Shown one piece after another: positions 8,860 through 16,321 of a stretch of 32,254 nt of DNA. The translations under genes were made by a program, and so were the position numbers. The stretch is from Primorskyibacter aestuariivivens (GTDB lineage: Bacteria > Pseudomonadota > Alphaproteobacteria > Rhodobacterales > Rhodobacteraceae), in assembly GCF_028023675.1 (NCBI RefSeq), contig NZ_JAQIOZ010000030.1, positions 1 through 32,254 on the forward strand, in the 5' to 3' direction. The first letter of the stretch is position 1. The number at the start of each line of letters is the position of its first letter. The notes below the pieces were generated by a model, which ran no database searches, was not told the origin of the DNA, and was given only the letters and a program-made list of their open reading frames with translations.

Positions 8860-9684
8860 CTACCCTTTAACACCGGCCGAGATCATAACCGCTTCTGTCA
8901 CCCGTTTCTGAAAGATGAGATAACCGACGATCACCGGTGCCGCCGCCAGCAACGCCAGCGCCATCATCCGGGCATACGCCACACCGAAAGAGTCGTTGAC
9001 CTGTGTGATACCTACCGGGATCGTCATCATGCTTTCGCTGGTCACGATCAGGAATGGCCAGAAGAAATTGTTCCATGTGCTGATGAAGGTGATAATCGCC
9101 AGTGCCGCCGTGATCCCCCAGTTGAGCGGCAGGTAGAGCTTGAAGAGCAGTGTGAATTCACCGCCCCCGTCAAGCAGCACCGCTTCGCGCATTTCCTTGG
9201 GGATGGCGTCAAAGAACTGTTTGTAGACGATCACCACGACAGGCACGATCAGCTGTGGCAGGATGATGCCCCACCATGTGTTCACCAATCCCAGATCGCT
9301 CATCAGGATGAACTGCGCCACGTAAAGCGCGGGCACCGGAACCATGAAACTGGCCACAACGAGCAGGTAAAGCGCCTTGCGCCCGGGAAAGCGCAACTGG
9401 GACAGCGCATAGGCGCACATCATGCCGGTCAGGAGCACGATGACCGTTGTGATCACCGAGGTGCCGACCGAATTGAGATACCAGATGGGCAGCTTCGACG
9501 TTGACAGGACCTCGATATAGGCCGCGAAATTCAGTTCGTCGATCAGCACGCCCGCGTCTGACACAATGCGGTTCTCGGTTCGCAGGGACGTGGTCAACGC
9601 CCAATAGAGCGGAAAGATCCAGATCATCGCCGCAATCAGGACGATGCCGAAAAAAGCAATGTTGCGGGCGCGTTTGGCAGTCAT
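8860..9684 (-). CDS. Carbohydrate ABC importer, inner-membrane permease, MalG/AraQ type
   Basis: 274 residues with about six membrane helices. The cytoplasmic EAA loop is clear: E-A-V-L-L-D-G-G-G-E-F-T-L-L-F-K-L-Y-L-P-L (about residues 167-187), which docks on the ATPase. The family's P-x-Y-W-A-L-T-T-S-L segment after the first helix is also present. It is the last gene of the GH51-importer operon and overlaps the upstream permease by four bases (ATGA), so the two subunits are probably made in equal amounts. The substrate is inferred from the GH51 gene: arabinose-containing oligosaccharides. It lies tail to tail with the LysR gene, with no obvious terminator in the 16-base gap. Confidence 0.9.
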   Translation of the reverse strand: MTAKRARNIAFFGIVLIAAMIWIFPLYWALTTSLRTENRIVSDAGVLIDELNFAAYIEVLSTSKLPIWYLNSVGTSVITTVIVLLTGMMCAYALSQLRFPGRKALYLLVVASFMVPVPALYVAQFILMSDLGLVNTWWGIILPQLIVPVVVIVYKQFFDAIPKEMREAVLLDGGGEFTLLFKLYLPLNWGITAALAIITFISTWNNFFWPFLIVTSESMMTIPVGITQVNDSFGVAYARMMALALLAAAPVIVGYLIFQKRVTEAVMISAGVKG

Positions 9685-10565
9685 TTCCGGCCTCCGATCC
9701 GCAGCAGCTGAAATTGCAGGACAGAGACGATCACGATCACCAGGAACAGCACCATCGCGATGGCCGAGGCATAGCCGCCGTTGTTCAGCTGAAACGCCTC
9801 GCGATACATCTGCATGAGCACGACGTAAGACGAATTGAACGGGCCGCCGTTGGACAGCAGATAGACCTGATCAAACAGCTTGAGCTGCAAGATGAGCTGC
9901 AAGGTCAGCACCAGCGCCGTTACCGGCCAGAGCAACGGCCAGGTGACGCGCCAGAACCGTTGCCACGGCGTAGCCCCGTCAAGCGCGGCGGCCTCGTACA
10001 GGTCCTCGGGAATGTTGCGCAGCCCCGCAATGAGCAAAAGCACATTGAACCCGTTCGTCCACCAGATCGTAACAACCGCGATCATGGGCATGACCCAATA
10101 GGGGTTCTTGAAAACCGGCACAGGCTTGCCCGTCACGGCGGCGATCAGCGGTTGCAGAATCCCGAATTGGAAATCCAGCATCCAGGCCCAGATCATCGTC
10201 ACCACCGAGACCGGTAAAACATAAGGCAGGAAGAACAGCGTCAGCACAAGCGCCTGCATGCGGCCCTTGAGCTTGCTCACCGCGAGCGCGATGAGCAGTG
10301 CAATCACCGTGGTCGGAACGACGGTTAGCAGCACGAAATACAGGTTATTCCAGAGCGACGTGTAAAACAGCCGGTCATTCAACAGCTTGGCATAGTTGGC
10401 CAAACCAATCCATTGCCCCTCACCGATCAGCGGCGCGTCTGTAAAGCTCAGCGCGATGACCTTGTAGGTCGGGTAAAGAAAGAAGACCGCAAAGACAAAA
10501 ACGAAAGGCGAGATCAACAGGACCGCATCCCGAAGCTCGCGGCGGCGGCGTTTCATTTTCGACAT
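9681..10565 (-). CDS. Carbohydrate ABC importer, inner-membrane permease, MalF/AraP type
   Basis: 294 residues. After a basic start (K-M-K-R-R-R-R), six hydrophobic segments follow, with the EAA loop Y-E-A-A-A-L-D-G-A-T-P-W-Q-R-F-W-R-V-T-W-P near residues 190-210. This is the MalF/UgpA/AraP half of a CUT1 importer. The ATG at 10565 has GGGAGG just upstream. It is separated from the binding-protein gene by 71 bases carrying a strong hairpin and is coupled to the next permease through a four-base overlap. The pairing with a cytoplasmic arabinofuranosidase resembles the AraNPQ system of Bacillus subtilis; the similarity is in organisation, and the substrate remains inferred. Confidence 0.9.
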   Translation of the reverse strand: MSKMKRRRRELRDAVLLISPFVFVFAVFFLYPTYKVIALSFTDAPLIGEGQWIGLANYAKLLNDRLFYTSLWNNLYFVLLTVVPTTVIALLIALAVSKLKGRMQALVLTLFFLPYVLPVSVVTMIWAWMLDFQFGILQPLIAAVTGKPVPVFKNPYWVMPMIAVVTIWWTNGFNVLLLIAGLRNIPEDLYEAAALDGATPWQRFWRVTWPLLWPVTALVLTLQLILQLKLFDQVYLLSNGGPFNSSYVVLMQMYREAFQLNNGGYASAIAMVLFLVIVIVSVLQFQLLRIGGRK

Positions 10566-10598
10566 GTCGGCCTCCCGTCTTGCGGACGTTCCGGGTGT

Positions 10599-10629
10599 AG
10601 GTGGGGGCGTCGGTTGGACGCCCCCACCT
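10599..10629 (-). promoter_or_regulatory. Strong hairpin between binding-protein and permease genes
   Basis: Perfect 13-base arms, AGGTGGGGGCGTC (10599-10611) and GACGCCCCCACCT (10617-10629), around a 5-base loop. It begins 8 bases past the stop of the binding-protein gene in the direction of transcription. No U-run follows on the minus strand, so it probably acts as a 3' protecting hairpin or partial terminator that lets the binding protein outnumber the permeases. The chvE-gguA junction has the same arrangement. Confidence 0.6.
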
Positions 10630-10636
10630 GTAGTGA

Positions 10637-11914
10637 TCAGTTCAGCAGATCCTGCAGCTGATCCTTCATTTGCGCGGCGGCATCCTCGGCGCTGAGGAAG
10701 CCATGCACAGCCGGGGCGATCAGGTTGTCAACCGCGTCATAGATCGGCGAGGCAACCCCGGCGATTTTAGAGCGCGGATCAAAGGCCGCATTGGCAGCCA
10801 GTGACGCATAGGTAGCGTTTGGCTCAAGCGCGGCATAGGCATCGCTTTCAACCGTCGGCTTGTAGGCGGGGATGTGGCCCGCGCCAGCCCAGGCCAGCGA
10901 ATGCTTTTGCATCCAGCCGATCACGGTCAGGACCGCGTCACGTTTTTCGTCTGTCATCTCGGGATCATTCGGGATCGCAAAGGCATGGGAATCCGCCCAC
11001 GTCGCCGGTTGGTCCATCATTTGCGGAACCTCGTTAGCGAACCATTCAAAGCCCAGCGTGCCCGCCTCGGATTGGTCCTTGAAGGTGGGCACCTCCCAAA
11101 CACCGTTGATGTGCAGCACGGCCTTCTGCCCGGAAAACAGCGCGACAGACGCTTCGTATTCGGCCTGTTCCGGTATCAGGCCTGAAGAGCGCCAGTCCGC
11201 GAGCGTTTGAATGGCGGTCACGGCCTTGTCCATGTTGTCCCCGGCCAGGACCTCACCATTGGTCAGGATCTCACCGCCCTGCTGGCTGAGCAGGGTGTAG
11301 AACATGCGCCAGGTGCCGCCGCCACCCACGGTCTGAAAGCTCAGCGGATCAGAGAACCCGTTTTCCTTGGCCCAGGTCAGCAATTCGGTCATCGCCTCGA
11401 TGGAGCCCAGGTTGGTCAGGTTGCCATCCTCGCCCAGCCACTTGGTTCCCTCCAGCGCGGTGCGGTTGTAATGCACAACCACGGCGTGGATATCGAATGG
11501 GATCGCCATCAGCTGACCGTCATCCGTGGACGCAGCGGTGATCGACGCGTCAAAGAAATCACCCGTCGACAGCCCAGCTGTCTCCATGTCCTCAGCGGAG
11601 ATTGGCGAGAGCACATCTTCTTCCAGCGCCAACGGCAAGCGCGACAAGTGATAGGTCATGATGTCTGGGCCTTCGCCGACCGCGACTGAAGTCCGCACCT
11701 TGGTATAGAACGGCAGGCCCCATTCCAGCGTCGTGCCCTCGATCTGGATGTCGGGGTGCTCTTCGTTGAACTGGTCGATCAGCGCCTTCATACGCACGCC
11801 GTCACCGCCAGCGAGAAAATCCCACCATTCGATTTCAACCTGCGCCCATGCCGGGCTGGATAGCCCCATGACAAGCGCTGTTGTCGCCGCCAGTTTTGTC
11901 ATTACTCGTTTCAT
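10637..11914 (-). CDS. Carbohydrate ABC importer, periplasmic binding protein (MalE/UgpB/AraN type)
   Basis: 425 residues. The signal peptide is clear (M-K-R-V-M-T-K-L start, hydrophobic stretch, A-W-A cleavage before Q-V-E-I-E-W-W). The mature sequence opens with the I-E-W-W-D-F strand and has D-Q-F-N-E-E-H-P-D-I, typical of family 1 solute-binding proteins, and many surface Trp/Tyr residues that could stack on sugar rings. AGGAGGAGG lies about 5 bases before the ATG, indicating strong translation. It lies 29 bases after the ATPase gene. With the GH51 enzyme in the same operon the ligand is probably an arabinosyl oligosaccharide, but other oligosaccharides or glycerol-3-phosphate-like ligands occur in the family. 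Confidence 0.9.
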   Translation of the reverse strand: MKRVMTKLAATTALVMGLSSPAWAQVEIEWWDFLAGGDGVRMKALIDQFNEEHPDIQIEGTTLEWGLPFYTKVRTSVAVGEGPDIMTYHLSRLPLALEEDVLSPISAEDMETAGLSTGDFFDASITAASTDDGQLMAIPFDIHAVVVHYNRTALEGTKWLGEDGNLTNLGSIEAMTELLTWAKENGFSDPLSFQTVGGGGTWRMFYTLLSQQGGEILTNGEVLAGDNMDKAVTAIQTLADWRSSGLIPEQAEYEASVALFSGQKAVLHINGVWEVPTFKDQSEAGTLGFEWFANEVPQMMDQPATWADSHAFAIPNDPEMTDEKRDAVLTVIGWMQKHSLAWAGAGHIPAYKPTVESDAYAALEPNATYASLAANAAFDPRSKIAGVASPIYDAVDNLIAPAVHGFLSAEDAAAQMKDQLQDLLN

Positions 11915-11943
11915 TTCAGTCCTCCTCCTTGTTGTCAGTCAAT

Positions 11944-13029
11944 TCACCGGATGCGTTCGCCATCTGCGTCAAAGACAAAGATGCGCCCCGGTTCGGGCGT
12001 GACAGTCTGCACGGTGCCATGCATGCCGTGTCGTGCGCCGGTCTGTTGGAAAATTACTGCGTCGCCGCCTTCCAGCGTGCCATGCTGATAGGAAACGCCA
12101 CCCAACTCCTCGGCGACATCCACGGTCACGCGCAAACCGTCCGCCTCGGTCACGATCAGATGCTCGGGCCGCATGCCGAGCACCACGGTTGCGCCCTTTG
12201 CGGGCGGCTGCGAGAGCGGAACGTTCAAGGTCAGGTCGGGCTGGCCGGTGAGCCGCGCGAGAATGCCATCCCGGGTTTGGTCATCGACCGACGCATTGAA
12301 AAAATTCATCGAGGGCGAGCCGATAAACCCTGCGACGAAGCGGTTGGACGGGTCGTCATACAGGTCCAGCGGCGCGCCAGATTGCTGCACATACCCGCCC
12401 TGAAGGACAAAGATCGTATCGGCCAGCGTCATTGCCTCGACCTGATCATGTGTCACATAGATCATGGTGGCGCCGAGTTTCTGATGCAGCCGCGCCAGTT
12501 CCAGACGCATCTGAACGCGCAGTTCTGCATCGAGATTGGACAAGGGTTCGTCAAACAGAAACACATCTGGTGCCCGCACGATCGCCCGGCCAATGGCGAC
12601 GCGCTGCCGCTGGCCGCCCGAAAGCTGTGCGGGTTTCTTGTCGAGATGCTCGGTCAGCTGCAGGATGCCCGCGGCCTGGCGGACCTGCTCGTCGATCTCC
12701 GCTTTGGGGCGTTTGGCCAAACGCAGACTGAACGCCATGTTCTCATAGACCGACAAATGCGGATAAAGCGCATAGGATTGAAACACCATGGCTACGCCAC
12801 GGTCCGCCGGATCCTCGTGGGTCACATCGCGGTCGCCGATGAAAATCTCGCCGCCGCTGGTCTCTTCCAGGCCGGCGATCATGCGCAGCAAGGTGGATTT
12901 CCCACATCCCGATGGCCCGACGAACACGGCGAACTGGCCCCGGTCGACATCCATATCGACGCCGCGAATGACATCGACCGCGCCAAAACTCTTCTTGACG
13001 GACTTGAGATGAACGCCGGTGGCTTTCAT
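11944..13029 (-). CDS. Carbohydrate ABC importer ATPase, MalK/UgpC/MsmK type
   Basis: 361 residues. Walker A G-P-S-G-C-G-K-S-T (38-46), signature L-S-G-G-Q-R-Q-R-V-A-I-G-R-A, Walker B F-L-F-D-E-P-L-S-N-L-D, and H-loop Y-V-T-H-D-Q-V-E-A-M-T-L are all present, followed by the C-terminal TOBE/OB domain with the family's G-M-R-P-E-H-L segment. It powers the importer encoded downstream. The start at 13029 is preferred over 13053 because GGGGG lies about 7 bases upstream and the first strand of the domain then follows directly. It begins 31 bases after the GH51 stop. Having its own ATPase means the importer need not borrow a shared MsmX-like ATPase, unlike AraNPQ of Bacillus. Confidence 0.94.
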   Translation of the reverse strand: MKATGVHLKSVKKSFGAVDVIRGVDMDVDRGQFAVFVGPSGCGKSTLLRMIAGLEETSGGEIFIGDRDVTHEDPADRGVAMVFQSYALYPHLSVYENMAFSLRLAKRPKAEIDEQVRQAAGILQLTEHLDKKPAQLSGGQRQRVAIGRAIVRAPDVFLFDEPLSNLDAELRVQMRLELARLHQKLGATMIYVTHDQVEAMTLADTIFVLQGGYVQQSGAPLDLYDDPSNRFVAGFIGSPSMNFFNASVDDQTRDGILARLTGQPDLTLNVPLSQPPAKGATVVLGMRPEHLIVTEADGLRVTVDVAEELGGVSYQHGTLEGGDAVIFQQTGARHGMHGTVQTVTPEPGRIFVFDADGERIR

Positions 13030-13060
13030 GGTGGTTCCCCCCGTGTCGCCCATTAACCGT

Positions 13061-14578
13061 TCATCCGACCGAAAGCCGGATCATGTTGTATGAAAAAGCG
13101 GGAAGCGCGCCCCTGACGCCATTGCCATCGACGGCCAGCTTGTCCCCCTCGCGCGGTTTGATCCGGTCCGGCGCAACGCTGGTATTGGCGACCCGCGCCT
13201 CGGCGTTGTTGCCGCCCATCACCTTGTGCTCGATCAGCTTGAGGTTCTCGAACCCCTGCAACGCCAGATCTAACTCCATCTCCTCTTCAAGGTTCCGATT
13301 GATGGCAAAGATCGTGATCGACGCCCCGTCACGTGCCAAAACCGCCGCCACATCCAGGTAATGCACATCCTGCGCGGCATCCGCGTCATACCGTGGTCCA
13401 TCCACGGCAACATTCAGTGCGGTTCCCCGGCCATGCAGGCTGGCGAACTGGTAGGGATAATAGATCGACGTGGCCCATGCGGGACCGCCCCGTTCGGCGC
13501 GGATCGGCGCAATCACATTCACAAGCTGCGCGATACAGGCGATCCTGACCCTGTCCGAGCGGCGGATGAATTCATTCAGTAAACCGCCGACAAAGATCGC
13601 GTCTTCGAGGTTGTAATCCTCTTCGAGCAGCGCGGGGGCCTCGGGCCAGTCCCAGGAATGCCAGTTTTTGCTGTCCTGCTCGCGGTTGTGATACCAGACA
13701 TTCCATTCGTCAAAGCAGATATAGACATCATTCTTGGCACGTTTCTTTGCCTTGATGAAATCGATCACGCCGCCGATGGCCTGAATATAGCGGCCTGTTT
13801 CGTCGATTTTGGCAAAGTAGTTCAGGCTGTTGTGGCTGCTGTTGCCGAAATATTTGTGCAACGAGATGAAATCGACATTCTCGTAACACTCTTCGAGAAC
13901 CTGACGCTCCCAATCCGGATAGGTCGGCATTTCGTCATTGGAGGAACCGCAGACAACGGTCTCGATACCGCCACCAAACGCCTTGACGGCCTTAGATGTC
14001 TCATCCGCCAACCGCCCGTACTCCTTGGCCTCCATATGGCCGATCTGCCATGGGCCGTCCATCTCGTTGCCAAGACACCACATCTTGACGCCATACGGGT
14101 CAGCCACCCCGTGGCTGCGACGCAGGTCGCTCCAATAAGTTCCGGAGGGGTGATTGCAGTATTCGACAAAATTGCGCGCCTCTTCGATGCCTCGGGTCCC
14201 GAGATTGACGGCCAGCATCATTTCGATATCGGCATCCTTGGCCCATTGCGCGAATTCGTTGATGCCTACCTGATTGGTTTCGCGCGAGCGCCAAGCCAGA
14301 TCCAGCCGCATGGGGCGGTCCTCCTTGGGCCCGATGCCGTCTTCCCATTTGTAGGCCGACACGAAGTTGCCGCCGGGGTAGCGGATGGCCGGGATCTTCA
14401 GGCCACGAACAAGCTCGAGAACGTCCTCGCGGAAACCATGCGCGTTGGCGGTCGGGTGGTCGGGCTCATAGATACCGCTGTAGATTGCGCGCCCCATATG
14501 CTCGATGAAGGCCGAATAAAGCCGGTCATCAATCTGCGCGAGCGCGAAATCCCGGTGAATCGTGGCGCGAGCTTTCAT
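13061..14578 (-). CDS. abfA: GH51 alpha-L-arabinofuranosidase, cytoplasmic
   Basis: 505 residues, usual length for GH51. The catalytic acid/base is Glu172 in W-C-L-G-N-E-M-D-G-P-W-Q and the nucleophile is Glu291 in C-F-D-E-W-N-V-W-Y; R-Y-P-G-G-N-F near residues 66-72 is the conserved substrate loop. A (beta/alpha)8 barrel is followed by a beta-sandwich. No signal peptide is present, so it works in the cytoplasm on imported short arabinosides, releasing L-arabinose for the oxidative pathway. The start at 14578 has GGGAGGGGA just upstream; the frame opening at 14611 adds eleven unsupported residues. First gene of the importer operon, downstream of a LysR gene in the same direction. The gene symbol follows common use for this family. 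Confidence 0.94.
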   Translation of the reverse strand: MKARATIHRDFALAQIDDRLYSAFIEHMGRAIYSGIYEPDHPTANAHGFREDVLELVRGLKIPAIRYPGGNFVSAYKWEDGIGPKEDRPMRLDLAWRSRETNQVGINEFAQWAKDADIEMMLAVNLGTRGIEEARNFVEYCNHPSGTYWSDLRRSHGVADPYGVKMWCLGNEMDGPWQIGHMEAKEYGRLADETSKAVKAFGGGIETVVCGSSNDEMPTYPDWERQVLEECYENVDFISLHKYFGNSSHNSLNYFAKIDETGRYIQAIGGVIDFIKAKKRAKNDVYICFDEWNVWYHNREQDSKNWHSWDWPEAPALLEEDYNLEDAIFVGGLLNEFIRRSDRVRIACIAQLVNVIAPIRAERGGPAWATSIYYPYQFASLHGRGTALNVAVDGPRYDADAAQDVHYLDVAAVLARDGASITIFAINRNLEEEMELDLALQGFENLKLIEHKVMGGNNAEARVANTSVAPDRIKPREGDKLAVDGNGVRGALPAFSYNMIRLSVG

Positions 14579-14684
14579 GTCCCCTCCCAGTGGCATGTGT
14601 CGTTTTGACAATCACCGTAGGGTCAGCACGTCTTTACAAACAATTTACTTTTCAGCTTATCGCGTTGACAGAATTGGCAACTCA
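14579..14684 (-). promoter_or_regulatory. Upstream region of the GH51 operon with an imperfect dyad
   Basis: A 106-base AT-richer gap between the second LysR gene and the GH51 gene. It holds GTTGAC-N6-GGCAAC at 14664-14681, a dyad with 5 of 6 matching arm positions that could be a LysR operator. The ribosome site lies next to the GH51 start. No convincing -35/-10 pair was found by eye. Role inferred. Confidence 0.3.
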
Positions 14685-15608
14685 TCAATTTCTGATCCGG
14701 GCCTGTACAAGGTCCAGCAGGCGCTGAGCCGCCGCAGACAAAAGCCGGTCGCGTGGACACAGGATGTAATAGGGTTCAATGGAAATGGGTTTGGCGGTGT
14801 TCAGCAGAACGAGATCGGCGCTAAAGGGCGGAGAAAGCAGGAGATCGGCCACCTCCTCGGTTACAACCGCAATCACATCGGAATCGCGAAGCAGGGCCAT
14901 GATCGCCACCACAGACGCCGTTTTGATCAGGCTGGCGGGAATATCTATACCTTCTTCGTGGAATGCGATTTCGATCGCGTGGCGGATGGGTGCGCCGCGA
15001 TCCTGCATGGTCCAGAGACAGCCCAGCAAATCTCGCAATTGAACCTTGCTGGTCGTGGCCATCGGATGTCCACGCCGGACCATCAACAGGACGGATTCGT
15101 TACGCGCGGGATGAATCTCGAAGTCGCGGGAATAGTCATGCGGACCGACGCGGCTCAGAGTGAAATCATATTCACCGGCTTCAAGCCCACGCATCAGCTG
15201 CGCCGAGGACGCAACATCAAGCGATACATCAACCAGCGGCGCATCCTGTTTGAGATCAAGGATCGCCGGGATCAGCGCGGCCAGCGCTCCGCCGGTCACC
15301 GCGCCAACGCGGACGCTGCCGCCCGTGCCATCCATATGGGCCGCAAAGTCATTCGCCATCTGGTCAATGTCATGCACAAGTTTGCGAGTATGCGTGGCCA
15401 GAACGCTGCCCGCCGGGGTGGTCAGCATACCCTTGGGCGTACGTTCGAACAGCGCGGTGCCAAGCTGCGTCTCGATATCGGCCAACATGCGCGACGCGGC
15501 AGGCGTGGTCATGGAACATGCGTCCGCTGCAAGACGCAGCTTGCCAAGACGCGCAACGGCATCGACAAGGCGCAACTGAACAGGGCGTAGCGAACGGAGG
15601 TAGAGCAT
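14685..15608 (-). CDS. LysR-type regulator, second GbpR-like paralogue, probably of the GH51 importer operon
   Basis: 307 residues. The DNA-binding segment K-L-R-L-A-A-D-A-C-S-M-T-T-P-A-A-S-R-M-L, followed by I-E-T-Q-L-G and L-F-E-R-T-P-K-G-M, closely parallels the LysR protein at 7923-8843 (K-L-Q-L-A-A-E..., I-E-T-N-V-G, L-F-E-R-L-P-R-G-M). The effector domain also has the same frame, such as V-R-I/V-G-A-V-T-G after the linker. It is therefore a paralogue with a likely related sugar effector. It reads toward the GH51 operon, 106 bases upstream, in contrast to the usual divergent LysR layout. The ATG at 15608 has a weak GGGAA upstream. Target and effector are inferred from position. Confidence 0.88.
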   Translation of the reverse strand: MLYLRSLRPVQLRLVDAVARLGKLRLAADACSMTTPAASRMLADIETQLGTALFERTPKGMLTTPAGSVLATHTRKLVHDIDQMANDFAAHMDGTGGSVRVGAVTGGALAALIPAILDLKQDAPLVDVSLDVASSAQLMRGLEAGEYDFTLSRVGPHDYSRDFEIHPARNESVLLMVRRGHPMATTSKVQLRDLLGCLWTMQDRGAPIRHAIEIAFHEEGIDIPASLIKTASVVAIMALLRDSDVIAVVTEEVADLLLSPPFSADLVLLNTAKPISIEPYYILCPRDRLLSAAAQRLLDLVQARIRN

Positions 15609-15747
15609 GATGGCAAAGTTCCCTGTTGCGTGCCTGACGGGATGATCGGCAGACGTGACCCAGAGTTTCCCATCCTGGCCCCCTTGATCAACCCCGGAGT
15701 GGCACCGCCCTGATTACCTGCCTGCGGGGCGACCTTTGCCAGCGCCT

Positions 15748-15891
15748 TCAGAATCCGTTTTCCGCGCGGATCATCAGCAGGATCGACGACGTCACCGTCA
15801 CGATGACATGCCTGCTGAGGCTGGGCAGCTTGTGGCGAAAGATGATCCGATTGAAGATGCAGCGCCGGATTGTACGGTATCCACTGAGGTA
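15748..15891 (-). pseudogene. Remnant of an OppC/DppC-type ABC permease (C-terminal half scrap)
   Basis: This stretch reads R-I-I-F-R-H-K-L-P-S-L-S-R-H-V-I-V-T-V-T followed by S-I-L-L-M-I, then A-E and a stop. That pattern matches the conserved 'R-I-I-F-R-H-x-L-P ... V-I-V ... I-L-x-E' segment of oligopeptide-type permeases just before the last helices. The preceding frame does not resemble a permease and the expected continuation is missing, so only about 40 codons remain. The surrounding 15609-15985 holds nothing else recognisable. The resemblance is short and could be chance. Confidence 0.35.
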
Positions 15892-15985
15892 AGAAGGTGC
15901 CGCGACCGAACCGGATCGAGCACACCGTTTCAGCCTGCACTTAGTATTCAACCAAAAAACAAATCTGCCTAACCTGTCTGCCAAC

Positions 15986-16261
15986 TTGACCCAAGGAACC
16001 GCAGATGCCAAGCAACGCTCCCCAGACACCGCCGATTTCCCCATCACGGTCGGCAATCGACTTGATGGCCACGTCTATCGCACTCTGTTGGACAAAATCC
16101 GGTTCGGGCCCCACAGGCTGGGACAGCGTCTTCCGAGCGGATAGGATCTATGTGAAGAGCACGGCGTTTCACGACCTGTCGTTCGTGGAGCTCTCGCAAA
16201 ACTTGGGGATTGCGGTCTTATTGTCTCGTGACAAGGCACCGGTTCCTTCACAAAGAGCGGC
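15986..16261 (+). pseudogene. Remnant of a GntR-family regulator: winged-helix domain with two stop codons
   Basis: In one frame the sequence reads H-V-Y-R-T-L-L-D-K-I-R-F-G...G-Q-R-L-P-S, then a TAG (16142-16144), then D-L-C-E-E-H-G-V-S-R-P-V-V-R-G-A-L-A-K-L, G-L-I-V-S, a TGA (16229-16231), and Q-G-T-G-S-F. This is the complete winged-helix pattern of a FadR/GntR regulator, with key positions altered: the usual S-E-R after L-P is gone, and the TGA sits where relatives have Arg (CGA to TGA would do it). The effector domain is absent; the frame runs on without further resemblance into the ATG of the lactonase gene at 16322. A TTG at 15986 could have been the start. It was probably the regulator of the lactonase gene before a deletion. 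Confidence 0.72.
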
Positions 16262-16321
16262 GAGGCAGTCCATGCTGAACCATGTCGACGGGTTCGAGAA
16301 ACGGGTATTCAAGAGGCAGAT

